Numbered from the stretch's first letter, positions 17,591 through 26,164 are shown. The stretch is DNA of 64,000 nucleotides from CAZKUR01 sp964556005 (GCA_964556005.1 CAZKUR010000009.1:1-64000), one strand, 5' to 3'. Program-made: numbers and translations. Notes: generated by a model from the sequence alone, not told the origin.

Positions 17591-17938
17591 ATGGCAGTAC
17601 CAATAATCGGCGTAATGATACCAATTATTTTTATATTGGTAACGGGATTAGTAATTATAACTCTTGTCTATTTCAGATCCAGGGAAAAACAAATGCTGAT
17701 TGAAAAGGGACTGGATGCAGCTTCGGTTAAGGAATATTTTGAAAGCAAAAAAGATCCATTCGTCCTATTGAAAATCGGTATAATTGCAGTTGCATTTGGA
17801 ATCGGATTAGGATTAGGCCTCATCCTGGAAGATTCTACTGATAAAGGTTATTGGATTCCATTATTTTTATTCGTTGTCACCGGATTGGGATTCATCATTG
17901 CAAACATCGTAGCAAAAAAATTGGAGAAGAATCATTAA
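17591..17938 (+). CDS. small DUF6249-like membrane protein of the ECF sigma locus
   Basis: 115 aa with three predicted membrane spans (about 4-26, 56-78, 85-105) and a cytoplasmic loop SREKQMLIEKGLDAASVKEYF between the first two. This looks like the DUF6249 family often found beside sigma/anti-sigma genes, though the assignment is from memory. Two ECF-type promoters precede it and a strong terminator follows. It is probably the main target of the divergent sigma factor and may act in an envelope response or feed back on the anti-sigma. Function unknown. Confidence 0.7.
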   Translation: MAVPIIGVMIPIIFILVTGLVIITLVYFRSREKQMLIEKGLDAASVKEYFESKKDPFVLLKIGIIAVAFGIGLGLGLILEDSTDKGYWIPLFLFVVTGLGFIIANIVAKKLEKNH

Positions 17939-17940
17939 AT

Positions 17941-17975
17941 AAAAAAAGGACTGGGCGATTCACCCAGTCCTTTTT
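17941..17975. terminator. bidirectional rho-independent terminator
   Basis: GGACTGGG (17948-17955) pairs with CCCAGTCC (17963-17970) around a 7-base loop, flanked by an A-tract on the left and a T-tract on the right, so it works in both directions. It lies between the convergent DUF6249-like gene and trxB. Confidence 0.92.
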
Positions 17976-18001
17976 ACTTCCTTATCATTTTCAACGATTT
18001 T

Positions 18002-18958
18002 CTATTCTTGAGCTTCCAGCCATCTTTCAACATCTATAGCAGCCGCACAACCTGACCCGGCAGCGGTTACTGCCTGCCGGTAAGTTTTATCTGCAACATC
18101 GCCGGCAGCAAAAACACCTTCGATATTCGTATAGGTTGAACCGGGCTTTACTTTTAAATAACCCGTTTCATCCATATCGAGAATACCTTCAAAAATTTTC
18201 GTGTTGGGTCTATGCCCTATCCCGATGAACAAGCCGTCTGCTTTAACTTCCGTTGTAGAATGATCTTTAGTATCTTCAAGAATAACACCGGTCATGGTTT
18301 TCTTACCGTTTTCTTCAGTACCTATAACTTCCTTTACAACTTTGCTTGTTAATAATTTAATTTTAGGATTTTTCTTGGCTCTTTCATACATAATCTTTGA
18401 AGCACGGAATTCGTCCCTTCGATGAATAATCGTAACTTCCGATGCAAATTTAGTTAAGAAATTTGCCTCTTCCATAGCCGTATCACCGCCGCCTACAACC
18501 AGAACTTTCAAACCCTTGAAAAAGAAACCGTCGCATGTTGCACAAGCAGAAACGCCGTAACCCATAAATTTATTTTCGCTTTCCAACCCGAGCAATTTGG
18601 CGGAAGCACCTGTTGCTACAATAACTGCATCGGCAGTATGAACTTCATCATATGTTTTTATAGTAAAAGGCCTCTTCGAAAAATCAACTTCGGTAACTTC
18701 TTTGTAAATAGATTCCGCACCGAACCGCTGCGCTTGTTTCCTCATTATATCCATTAATTCAGGCCCCATAATTCCTTTTTCGAATCCCGGATAATTTTCT
18801 ACTTCGGTTGTAATGGTCAACTGACCACCCGGCTGCATCCCTTCAAAAATAACAGGCTTTAGATTTGCTCTTGCATTATACAGAGCAGCTGTAAAACCAG
18901 CGGGACCGGAACCAATTATTACTACTTTGTGATGATTATTTGCCGTTTTTTCTTCCAC
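18002..18958 (-). CDS. trxB: thioredoxin-disulfide reductase
   Basis: FAD flavoenzyme reducing thioredoxin with NADPH. At 318 aa it has the standard bacterial length. The FAD motif GSGPAGFTAALY lies at 17-28, the redox pair C139-A-T-C142 follows, then the NADPH motif GGGDTAMEEA and the C-terminal GVFAAGDVADKTYRQAVTAAGSG. It appears to be a single-gene unit ending at a bidirectional terminator. A GGAG-like site lies just upstream of the ATG. Nothing unusual. Confidence 0.97.
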   Translation of the reverse strand: MEEKTANNHHKVVIIGSGPAGFTAALYNARANLKPVIFEGMQPGGQLTITTEVENYPGFEKGIMGPELMDIMRKQAQRFGAESIYKEVTEVDFSKRPFTIKTYDEVHTADAVIVATGASAKLLGLESENKFMGYGVSACATCDGFFFKGLKVLVVGGGDTAMEEANFLTKFASEVTIIHRRDEFRASKIMYERAKKNPKIKLLTSKVVKEVIGTEENGKKTMTGVILEDTKDHSTTEVKADGLFIGIGHRPNTKIFEGILDMDETGYLKVKPGSTYTNIEGVFAAGDVADKTYRQAVTAAGSGCAAAIDVERWLEAQE

Positions 18959-19098
18959 AATTAAATCTCCGTTTTTAAGAATTTTTATATTTTAATTTTA
19001 TTTGATTATCAAAATCGTGAAAAGATTCATTTTATAGAAATATAAAATTAGGAAATTTTTCTATCCGAATAAAAAATTTGTGCGAAAAATTTTAAGAT

Positions 19099-20019
19099 TT
19101 ATTTGAGATGTCTGGCATTCCTTTTAAGTCCGGATAATTTTGCTCTTTTAACAGGGCTTTCTGAAAATCTTTCATTAAATTTTTCAGGCTTCATCGATTG
19201 TACCTCATCCAATTTAATTTCCTTATTCCCTTTTGAAGGCGAAAATTCTTTAAGTTTGGTTACTTGTGAGAATTTAATATTCCATGGACAAACATCCTGG
19301 CAGATATCACAGCCGAATAGCCAGCCATTCATTTTATCATCAAATTCGTCAGGAATATCCTCTTTATTTTCAATCGTCAAAAATGAAATGCATTTATTTG
19401 AATCGAGAAAATATTCATCTAAAATTGCATTTGTAGGACATGCCTCTATACATGCAGTACATGAACCGCAAAAATCCGGTATTGGTTCTGAATAATCAAA
19501 TTCATAATTAGTAATAATATTTGCGAGAAACAGCCAGCTTCCCAAGTCTTTATTTATCACATTGGTATGTTTACCAAGCCATCCAATGCCGGCTCGCACA
19601 GCCCATGCTTTGTCCATCACCGGACCAGTATCTACATATGATTTGGATTCAAATTCCGGATCGATTTCTTTTAATACTTTTTCCAGTTTCTTCAGCAAGT
19701 CCCAAATAATTAAATGATAATCTTTCCCCCATGCATAACGGGAAACTTTTCCAAATTCCAAATTACCGGAATATTTTTCAGGTGAATAATAATTAATGGC
19801 CAATGAAATAATACTTTTTGCACCCGGAAGGATTTCCGTTACATCTTCACGTTTGTCAATGTTCCTCTCCATATAATTCATCTTTGCCTGATAGCCGAGC
19901 CTAAGCCAATCATTAAGATGCGAAATTTCCGTAGTAAGATTATCGGCCTTTGCAAATCCTACAATATCGAAACCGATTTCTTTTGCTTTTTTGACAACCA
20001 GTTCGTTTGTTATTCGCAT
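19099..20019 (-). CDS. queG: epoxyqueuosine reductase
   Basis: Last step of queuosine tRNA modification, reduction of epoxyqueuosine using cobalamin and two [4Fe-4S] clusters. 306 aa. The clusters are seen as CGSCTACIEACPTNAI and CDICQDVCPWN, and the N-terminal half has the QueG pattern AKADNL ... ISLAINYYSPEKYSG. It lacks the C-terminal HEAT repeats found in some QueG proteins, as many short versions do. It is the last gene of a MBL-Rieske-queG operon (14 bases after the Rieske gene). A cobalamin requirement is known for the family. Confidence 0.94.
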   Translation of the reverse strand: MRITNELVVKKAKEIGFDIVGFAKADNLTTEISHLNDWLRLGYQAKMNYMERNIDKREDVTEILPGAKSIISLAINYYSPEKYSGNLEFGKVSRYAWGKDYHLIIWDLLKKLEKVLKEIDPEFESKSYVDTGPVMDKAWAVRAGIGWLGKHTNVINKDLGSWLFLANIITNYEFDYSEPIPDFCGSCTACIEACPTNAILDEYFLDSNKCISFLTIENKEDIPDEFDDKMNGWLFGCDICQDVCPWNIKFSQVTKLKEFSPSKGNKEIKLDEVQSMKPEKFNERFSESPVKRAKLSGLKRNARHLK

Positions 20020-20033
20020 TCACTTAATTCTCT

Positions 20034-20369
20034 TTACCAGTTAAATTCTTTTTGTTTTACTTTTACGTAAATGATTTGATCGATTACATTAACTTCATAA
20101 GTGTCCAGACCTCTGCCGCCTGAATTTAATTCTCCGGTTTGCAAATCGAACGTCCACCCATGAACAGGGCAAACAACACAATTATTCTCAATAAATCCGT
20201 CGTAAATTAAAGCGGTATGCTGATGAGGACATATATTGCTCAAAGCATAAATTTTTCCATCTACTTTAAATATTGCAACTTCAACATTATCTACGATAAA
20301 CCTTTTACCGGATTTTTCTCTAAGCTCATTTACTGAGCACAATTTTGTAAACTCATTTGTTTCACTCAT
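20034..20369 (-). CDS. Rieske [2Fe-2S] ferredoxin (NirD-like)
   Basis: 111-aa soluble Rieske protein. Cluster ligands are Cys47 and His49 in CPHQH and Cys67 and His70 in CPVHGWTF. It resembles the small subunit of nitrite reductase and stand-alone Rieske ferredoxins of dioxygenase systems; no nitrite reductase or oxygenase subunit is nearby. Its ATG overlaps the end of the MBL-fold gene by four bases. It could act as an electron carrier for a neighbouring enzyme, possibly the reductase QueG, but this is a guess. Confidence 0.88.
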   Translation of the reverse strand: MSETNEFTKLCSVNELREKSGKRFIVDNVEVAIFKVDGKIYALSNICPHQHTALIYDGFIENNCVVCPVHGWTFDLQTGELNSGGRGLDTYEVNVIDQIIYVKVKQKEFNW

Positions 20370-21211
20370 AATGAATCAAATTTCCGGTCGATTCTGAAAC
20401 CTTTATCTGTAACCTTAACTGTAGCATAAACAGTTTGAGGGTCATGCTCGAAAAATAATTTCCAGTTTTCATCAACAGCCTTTTTGAGAATTTTTTTCTT
20501 CTCCTCCAAAGTCACCAGCGGTTGAAGATCATATCCCATTATATATGGCAAGGGTATATGAGTTGAGGTTGGAAAAAGATCGCAGCAGAAAAGCAGAGTG
20601 GTCGATGAGTCTGATATTTTAATCAACTGTTGTGAAAAAGTATGTCCGTTACCCAAAATAAATTCGATATTTTCATCGAATTTTTTTTCGCCTTCAATGA
20701 AATTTAAAACGCCGTTTTCTGCAAGCGGTTCAAAATTCTCCTTAATAAAACTTCCCCTATCTTTATAGCTTGGATTCATTGCCCACTCAAAATGTTTCTT
20801 CTGTACAAAATACTTTGCATTGGGAAAAGCAGGAACAAATTTTCCATTCTCTTCAATTGTAGAACCGCCGGTATGATCAAAATGAAGATGTGTAAGGATA
20901 ACATCGGTTATATCTTCAGGCTTTAATCCAAACTGCGATAAAGAAGAACCAAGTGCATAATCTTTCTGATCAATCGAATAAATATTTGTATTTTTTTCAT
21001 CCCATTTATTTCCCATACCTGTATCGATTAAAATTTTTTTATTGCCGTTTTCAAGAAGCAGATTTCGAGTTGCAAGTTTTATTCTATTCGCCTCATCGGC
21101 TGGATTTGTCTTTTCCCAGAGAGGCTTCGGAATAATCCCGAACATTGCGCCTCCGTCGAGACTAAAAAATCCGGAGTGAATAATTTTAATTGTGTATTTT
21201 CCTATTTGCAT
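20366..21211 (-). CDS. MBL-fold metallo-hydrolase
   Basis: 281-aa metallo-beta-lactamase-fold protein. The zinc motif THLHFDHTGG, further ligands in FILGNGHTFSQQ and LFCCDLFPT and a late FEHD give the usual set. The architecture, with MFGIIPKPLWEK near the start, is typical of AHL-lactonase/quercetinase-like hydrolases of unknown substrate. It is the first gene of the operon with the Rieske protein and queG. The region upstream (21212-21556) holds a strong palindrome. Confidence 0.88.
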   Translation of the reverse strand: MQIGKYTIKIIHSGFFSLDGGAMFGIIPKPLWEKTNPADEANRIKLATRNLLLENGNKKILIDTGMGNKWDEKNTNIYSIDQKDYALGSSLSQFGLKPEDITDVILTHLHFDHTGGSTIEENGKFVPAFPNAKYFVQKKHFEWAMNPSYKDRGSFIKENFEPLAENGVLNFIEGEKKFDENIEFILGNGHTFSQQLIKISDSSTTLLFCCDLFPTSTHIPLPYIMGYDLQPLVTLEEKKKILKKAVDENWKLFFEHDPQTVYATVKVTDKGFRIDRKFDSL

Positions 21212-21556
21212 CTGAATTTATTGTTGTTAAAGTTTAAAAATTATGTATTAAGTTAATGAAGATTTTTAAAAGGTAAAAGGTGAGCAGGCAGTGGTATTCG
21301 CTTTATCATAATTGTAAATAAATAATTAAACTTCTCATTTGATACCGATATTAGCTTTGAAATAATTTCAAAACTCTAATAGTAACCGGCTTCTTTTTAC
21401 GGTAAGTTTAATTTAGGAAAGTCTTTAAAATTGAGAAGGACGTCAATTGACGTCCTTCTCGTCCCCTGGGTTACTCTTTGAATCGTGTTTCCCCACTCTT
21501 CACTCCCCTGAACATCTATCAGTCTCCCCTGATAGCAAACACCAGTTCTGTAAATT
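21212..21556. other. 345-base intergenic stretch with structured repeats
   Basis: No ORF of note. Contains the 28-base perfect palindrome at 21433-21460, a stem-loop CTATCAG-6-CTGATAG at 21516-21535, and three exact copies of TCCCCTG (starting at 21462, 21504 and 21525, spacings 42 and 21). On the minus strand this is the region just after the ferredoxin stop codon. It could be a processed 3' region or a small RNA, or the leader of the MBL operon. Confidence 0.5.
21433..21460. repeat. 28-base perfect palindrome
   Basis: Both halves are 14 bases with no spacer; the left half is GAGAAGGACGTCAA. It lies about 97 bases beyond the end of the ferredoxin gene on the minus strand and 222 bases before the MBL gene. 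There is no clear T-tract after it on either strand, so a plain terminator is not well supported; cruciform, regulator site or RNA hairpin are alternatives. Confidence 0.7.
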
Positions 21557-21829
21557 TTATTCCGTTATCTGGACAACGGAGTCGACAGGGCAAACACTTA
21601 CACACTGAGGTTCATCATGAACCCCTTCACATTCTTTACATTTATCGGGGACAATGTAAAAATAATCACTTGAATAAAAACCATCTTTACCTGACGGGGC
21701 AGTTTCACCTTCACCATAAGATTTTCCATCCAACTCCCAATTATTTCCGCCTTCATAGATAGCATCATTCGGACATTCAGGTTCGCAGGCTCCACAATTG
21801 ATACATTCTTCCGTTATTTTGTAAGCCAT
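21557..21829 (-). CDS. 2[4Fe-4S] ferredoxin (paralogue 1)
   Basis: 90 aa, two cluster motifs: CINCGACEPECPND (residues 9-22) and CKECEGVHDEPQCVSVCPVD near the C-terminus. The long second motif with eight residues between CxxC and CxxxCP is like YfhL/FdxN-type ferredoxins. Low-potential electron carrier, partner unknown. It is followed by a structured region. A second copy with the same layout lies 303 bases upstream (22132-22464), so they arose by duplication. Confidence 0.93.
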   Translation of the reverse strand: MAYKITEECINCGACEPECPNDAIYEGGNNWELDGKSYGEGETAPSGKDGFYSSDYFYIVPDKCKECEGVHDEPQCVSVCPVDSVVQITE

Positions 21830-22131
21830 TTTTTATTCTCCTTTTAGCTCTGTTGTGAATTCAATATTTATTTCAAATTTTTTATTTGCTTATACAAGTA
21901 CTAAATCTGTGCCATGTCAATTAGACTTTAGGCATTATCCTTAATATTCATTTTTTCATGGTTAAGCTGATTTTATAGACGATTGATTATTTGGATTGGA
22001 AAAGGGTTTTCAATTATGAGAAACAGGCCAGATTTAATTTCTCTCAATTTGGAGAGAACATTTTATTTGAATTTTGCATAAAAAAAGGCACCTCTTGCGG
22101 TGCCTTTAAAAATTAACATCTAATATTGAAA
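21830..22131. other. 302-base spacer between the ferredoxin genes
   Basis: AT-rich and non-coding, with a small hairpin CTCTC-6-GAGAG around 22040-22055 and the terminator of ferredoxin 2 at 22081-22107. The promoter for ferredoxin 1 must lie here; a GGAG ribosome binding site is at about 21837-21844. Confidence 0.5.
22081..22107 (-). terminator. rho-independent terminator of ferredoxin 2
   Basis: AAAGGCACC (22084-22092) pairs with GGTGCCTTT (22099-22107) with a 6-base loop. On the minus strand the stem runs straight into a T-tract of six. It is 25 bases after the ferredoxin stop codon. Confidence 0.88.
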
Positions 22132-22464
22132 TTATCGGCCTAAACCATCAAGATATTCTTTTTTCTTCAATAACGTTTCTTCATCTTCTTCATGATTCGG
22201 ATCAGGAAGACAGCAGTCTACAGGACATACAGCAGCACATTGTGGTTCATCGTGGAATCCTTTGCATTCGGTACATTTGTCCGAGACAATGTAGAAAAAA
22301 TCATTTGAGAAGAAACCGCTGGCACCTGACGGTGCTGCATCGTTTTCACCGTAAGTTTTTCCCGCCAATTCCCATTCAGCCCCACCTTCGTAAATTGCAT
22401 CATTGGGGCATTCAGGTTCGCAGGCACCGCAGTTAATGCATTCCTCTGTGATCAATAGTGACAT
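22132..22464 (-). CDS. 2[4Fe-4S] ferredoxin (paralogue 2, extended C-terminus)
   Basis: 110 aa. Cluster motifs CINCGACEPECPND and CTECKGFHDEPQCAAVCPVDCC mirror those of the neighbouring ferredoxin, and the segment between them (IYEGGAEWELAGKTYGEN) is clearly related. It differs by an acidic/Lys C-terminal tail, PNHEEDEETLLKKKEYLDGLGR, and two extra cysteines after the second motif. Its own terminator follows. Partner enzyme is not nearby. Confidence 0.92.
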   Translation of the reverse strand: MSLLITEECINCGACEPECPNDAIYEGGAEWELAGKTYGENDAAPSGASGFFSNDFFYIVSDKCTECKGFHDEPQCAAVCPVDCCLPDPNHEEDEETLLKKKEYLDGLGR

Positions 22465-22644
22465 TTAATTTTTCTCCTTAATATTCATTGTTGTATAAAG
22501 TAAAAACAATTTCCACGCCAGTTGATTTCCACATTGCAGGATAATTTTAACTTTACTTCATTCTCACGTCTGAAAAAGTATTTAATTACTTTGCAATTTT
22601 AATAAAAGAAATTACTAACATCAATAAATATTGAACTAATAATA

Positions 22645-23484
22645 CTAAGGCTTCACACCCCTAAATTTTGTTTGTAAAAATAAAAGAGCCGAATTTGCAA
22701 TTTTTAAATTTTCTTCCTTCGCAAATTTTTCGGCATTCTGCAGGTTGCCGTTATAAAATCTCAACCATAATAAATTTCCGATTACAAAACCGTCGAAGAT
22801 CCTGTTTTCAGCGAAAGCATTAATTGTCAAATACCCTGAAAGAATATTCCAGCCTAAAGAGAGTAATCCGCTTAAATAGTTGCCGGTATAAATTTGTCCT
22901 GCTCCAGGAATTATATAGGATAATGCTTTTACAAATGTAACCGGGTATTTTTCATCTTCAACTTTTTGAGCTAATTGAGTTAATGATTTTGCCGAATCAA
23001 CTTTACCCCATGAATTAGCTGCTTTACCCCATTTATCGTTCAGAGCATATGCCCAGCCGCGCCAATAATTTATTTGCTGCTCTGTTGCAAATCTTTTTGC
23101 GGAACTTAAAGAATCCAATAATTGAAGTGCACGTATAAAAGTTTTTCTTAAAATATTCGATCTTATAATTTCAATTTTCGAATTAGAAATCTGCATTGAA
23201 TCCTTTGCATTAATTTCAGCCAAAGTGAAATACAAAATCGCATCGGAAAATTTAGCTCCTTCTTTATAACTTTCTCCTATCATAAAATTTGCCGAATAAC
23301 CGTATAAATTTTTTTTATCGAAGAATAAAAGTCGTTTTAATTCTGTTATTGAATCGTAATATTTTTCTTCATTGAAAAGTTTTTTGCAGTATTCAAATTG
23401 GTTGGTAAGATCGGACTGAGCAAACGACTTCAGCGGAAGAAGAAGAATAAAAAAGCAAATAATTTTTAGAGTAATATTTTTCAT
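22645..23484 (-). CDS. exported protein with TPR-like N-terminus and membrane C-terminus (PGxGxIY family, copy 2)
   Basis: 279 aa, signal peptide ending near KSFAQSD, helical TPR-like repeats with 'FEYCKKLFNEEKYYDSITELKRLL', then a hydrophobic part that begins SYIIPGAGQIYTGNYLSGLLSLG. The central PGAGQIYTG motif recurs in the neighbouring gene as PGSGKIYAGQ. I do not recognise a named family (it resembles DUF5683-type proteins). Third gene of an operon with a YidD-domain protein; the gap to the preceding gene is three bases. Envelope location is likely; function unknown. Confidence 0.65.
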   Translation of the reverse strand: MKNITLKIICFFILLLPLKSFAQSDLTNQFEYCKKLFNEEKYYDSITELKRLLFFDKKNLYGYSANFMIGESYKEGAKFSDAILYFTLAEINAKDSMQISNSKIEIIRSNILRKTFIRALQLLDSLSSAKRFATEQQINYWRGWAYALNDKWGKAANSWGKVDSAKSLTQLAQKVEDEKYPVTFVKALSYIIPGAGQIYTGNYLSGLLSLGWNILSGYLTINAFAENRIFDGFVIGNLLWLRFYNGNLQNAEKFAKEENLKIANSALLFLQTKFRGVKP

Positions 23485-23487
23485 AGC

Positions 23488-24351
23488 TCACTTGCAAAAG
23501 TCGTAGCCGGGACTAAAATAATTTTTCGATTCAAGAAAATCTTTTACACTTTGAATAAAATCGAAAGATATTTTTGCATTATAAATTTGAGCGGAAGCAG
23601 CGGAACCGTATACGTTTCCGGCATAAAAGAATGCACCAAGGCTAGAAAATAACCAGCCTCTAAATTCATGTTGGTGAGTGAAGCTTGAATATGCAAGGTA
23701 ACCGAACAATCCATTCACAACAAAAGCAGTTATTCCGTCTTCAAGCTGTCCGGCATATATTTTCCCTGAACCTGGAATAATTGCAGACATTATTGAAGCA
23801 AGGACAGGGCTTTTGTACGGCGGATCGTTTTTCCAAGAATAAAATTTATTCATCTCATCAAGTGCTTCTCCGCTAAAATACAATTTTAATCTGCTTTTAT
23901 CTGTTAAATTGTTTCGGGAAAATAAATATGATGCATAAACCAATTGCTTCAAATTTTTATTGTAAGGAAAATCTTTATTTTTGAAATCTTTTATGCTGTT
24001 ATTTAATTCTGCAAAATCATTCATTAAAAATTCGGTTTTGTAGAATTCAAATTTAGATGCATAATAAAATTCAGATTTACTTTTTATTGAATCAAACTTA
24101 TCAAGTGCTATATCATAATTGCCGATAATCTGGTAACCAAGTGCAATTTTAAACTCGACGGTATCGTTGTAAAAAGATTTTAAATAATTTTGATATTCAA
24201 GTGATGAGCGAAGATAATCTTTTTGACAAAAAAGGTAATCTGCAAATAATTTAATATTTGCTGGCGAATGAAGATCGTTGGAAATGAAATCTTTTTCTTG
24301 TGATAAACAGATAGAGGAAAAGAGAACCAAACATAAAAGAACTTTTATCAT
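23488..24351 (-). CDS. exported protein with PGxGxIY membrane domain (copy 1)
   Basis: 287 aa with an N-terminal signal peptide (MIKVLLCLVLFSSICLS). A helical repeat-like region is followed by SAIIPGSGKIYAGQLEDGITAFVVNGLFGYLAYSSF, a hairpin of two probable membrane spans. It looks like a diverged relative of the next gene (22645-23484), sharing the domain order and motif. It overlaps the YidD-domain gene by four bases, so co-translation is likely. Function unknown; probably works with its two neighbours. Confidence 0.65.
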   Translation of the reverse strand: MIKVLLCLVLFSSICLSQEKDFISNDLHSPANIKLFADYLFCQKDYLRSSLEYQNYLKSFYNDTVEFKIALGYQIIGNYDIALDKFDSIKSKSEFYYASKFEFYKTEFLMNDFAELNNSIKDFKNKDFPYNKNLKQLVYASYLFSRNNLTDKSRLKLYFSGEALDEMNKFYSWKNDPPYKSPVLASIMSAIIPGSGKIYAGQLEDGITAFVVNGLFGYLAYSSFTHQHEFRGWLFSSLGAFFYAGNVYGSAASAQIYNAKISFDFIQSVKDFLESKNYFSPGYDFCK

Positions 24352-24869
24352 CTTTTAGAGACGACAACTGAGGGCGGAATATATTTTATTAAACCGGGCT
24401 GCAGCCTGTAATTTTCCGGCGGATCGTAAAGGTGATTGTCCGGAGTGCCTGGATAAAACCCCGAACGAGTAAAAATATCCATATCCCTGGTGAACCGGTC
24501 AAAGAACATCAACGTTCCCTGAACAATATTTGTTTCTTTAACCGATTCCAGGAAAAAAGAAGAGCAAGTTGGTCTGAATGCACAATTATCGCCATCGACA
24601 TCCGATATTAAAAACCAGTAGGCATCGGCAAGGGATTTTAATGTTAGATTAACCGGGTTGCCGGAATCGAAATTAAAATCCCTTTTAAGTAAATTATCCT
24701 GAATCTGATACGAAATATTTTTCTTCCCCCATTTTTGCCAATCAGTTTGAGCGTATGAAACAAACTGAAAGATTACAAAAGAAAATATTAATATTATTAT
24801 TGAAAGATTATTTTGAATCCAGCAGCGACCTTGCAATAACAATCTTCTGAATTTCAGATGTACCTTCAT
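24348..24869 (-). CDS. YidD-domain exported protein
   Basis: 173 aa from the ATG chosen here. The core, DNCAFRPTCSSFFLESVKETNIVQGTLMFFDRFTRD, matches the YidD (membrane protein insertion efficiency factor) pattern in which a PTCS motif is followed by a helix and R/K-rich turn. Unlike ordinary YidD it has an N-terminal signal-like segment (NNLSIIILIFSFVIFQFVSYAQ) and an extended tail. An ATG further upstream (24893) would also be in frame; both lie inside the acyl-CoA dehydrogenase gene, so the start is uncertain. First of three linked envelope genes. Confidence 0.7.
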   Translation of the reverse strand: MKVHLKFRRLLLQGRCWIQNNLSIIILIFSFVIFQFVSYAQTDWQKWGKKNISYQIQDNLLKRDFNFDSGNPVNLTLKSLADAYWFLISDVDGDNCAFRPTCSSFFLESVKETNIVQGTLMFFDRFTRDMDIFTRSGFYPGTPDNHLYDPPENYRLQPGLIKYIPPSVVVSKR

Positions 24870-25953
24870 AGATTTCCGTAATTTTTGCGTCACGTAAAAA
24901 TCTTTCCACTAAATATTCGCGGACATACCCGTATCCACCGTGAATTTGAATTGCATCCAGCGCACACTCGACAGCAATTTTAGACGAATAAAGTTTTGCC
25001 ATAGCCGCTTCTCTGTAATAAGGTTTTTCCGCATCTTTCAAAGCAGCAGCTTGAAGCGTTAGCAATTTTGCTGCATCAATCTTCATTGCCATATCTGCTA
25101 ATTTAAATTGAATTGCCTGGAAGTTTGAGATGGTTTGCCCGAAAGCTTTTCTTTCTTTCGAATATTTTAAAGCAGCTTCGAATGAACCTTGAGCAATTCC
25201 GATTGCCTGTGCAGCTATTCCGATTCTGCCGCCGTTTAATGTATTCATAGCGAAGTTAAAACCTTTGCCTTCTTCCCAAACCAAATTTTTAGCAGGCACT
25301 TCGCAATTTTCAAATGTAAGTGAGCAGGTATCGGAACTTCTTATTCCCATCTTATCTTCTTTTTTACCGTGTTCAAATCCAGGCGTACCTTTTTCAACTA
25401 ACAAAGTGGAAATACCTTTATGGCCCTTTGATTTATCCGTTGTCGCCATTACAATATAATAATCAGCATTCACGCCGTTGGTTGTCCAGTTTTTAATACC
25501 GTTGATGACAAAACAATCTCCGTTTTTATCGGCAGTGGTTTTTTGTTTTGTAGCATCGCTGCCCGCTTCAGGTTCCGAGAGAGCAAATGCTCCCAACTTT
25601 TCACCTTTGGCAAGCGGTGTTAAATATTTTTCTTTAATATAATCAGAACCGTATTTTTCAAGTCCATAGCATACAAGAGAATTATTAACGGACATTATCA
25701 CACCGACACTAGCATCGACTTTTGAAACTTCAATCATGGCAAGTACATAGCTTATTGTATCAAGGCCTGCTCCTCCGAACTCAGGCGGAACCATCATTCC
25801 AAGAAAGCCAAGTTCACCAAGCTTTTTAATAATTTCATGTGGAAATTCTGCTTTTATATCTCTCTCAATTGCAGTAGGTGCAATTTCCGCCTGTGCAAAA
25901 TCTCTGGCGGATTCTTGAATCATTTTCTGATCTTCGGTTAGCTCGAAATTCAT
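24808..25953 (-). CDS. acyl-CoA dehydrogenase (short/medium chain)
   Basis: 381 aa, typical for butyryl/short-chain acyl-CoA dehydrogenases. The N-terminal LTEDQKMIQESARDFAQAEI, FALSEPEAGSD, NGGRIGIAAQAIGIAQG and the catalytic Glu363 in IYEGTSEIQ are clear. It oxidises acyl-CoA to enoyl-CoA, passing electrons to ETF. It is not in the fad operon and has no neighbouring electron-transfer flavoprotein genes here; the YidD-type genes follow, overlapping its end. Probably a second beta-oxidation or branched-chain amino acid enzyme; chain specificity cannot be read. Confidence 0.95.
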   Translation of the reverse strand: MNFELTEDQKMIQESARDFAQAEIAPTAIERDIKAEFPHEIIKKLGELGFLGMMVPPEFGGAGLDTISYVLAMIEVSKVDASVGVIMSVNNSLVCYGLEKYGSDYIKEKYLTPLAKGEKLGAFALSEPEAGSDATKQKTTADKNGDCFVINGIKNWTTNGVNADYYIVMATTDKSKGHKGISTLLVEKGTPGFEHGKKEDKMGIRSSDTCSLTFENCEVPAKNLVWEEGKGFNFAMNTLNGGRIGIAAQAIGIAQGSFEAALKYSKERKAFGQTISNFQAIQFKLADMAMKIDAAKLLTLQAAALKDAEKPYYREAAMAKLYSSKIAVECALDAIQIHGGYGYVREYLVERFLRDAKITEIYEGTSEIQKIVIARSLLDSK

Positions 25954-26164
25954 TTTTTTTCCCTGTTTTTTTGTAAATCTATTTTAGTATTAAATTCTAA
26001 AAATAAAAATAAGGGAATAAGACTATTATAGCAATGAGATTTGAAGGATTATATTGGCTTTAGCATAATATTAATTAAGTTTTTAAGAACTTATGTTATC
26101 ATTATATTTGAATTTTTAAAATCGAATAGTGCAACACATTACTAAAAGATAAACGGAATTTTCA

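Noticed and set aside
21449..21474. A fourth TGTAACC-like match (GTAACC-N17-GTC) on the minus strand before the MBL gene
   Set aside because: It has only GTAACC, lies inside the 28-base palindrome, and is more than 200 bases from the MBL gene; likely chance or secondary to the palindrome.
24870..24893. Longer start for the YidD-domain gene at 24893
   Set aside because: It would lie deeper inside the acyl-CoA dehydrogenase and adds residues of no recognisable role; the ATG at 24869 is preferred, but the start is uncertain.
26072..26087. Near-palindrome AAGTTTTTAAGAACTT upstream of rlmN and the acyl-CoA dehydrogenase
   Set aside because: Imperfect and AT-rich, with no matching copy near the fad operon.
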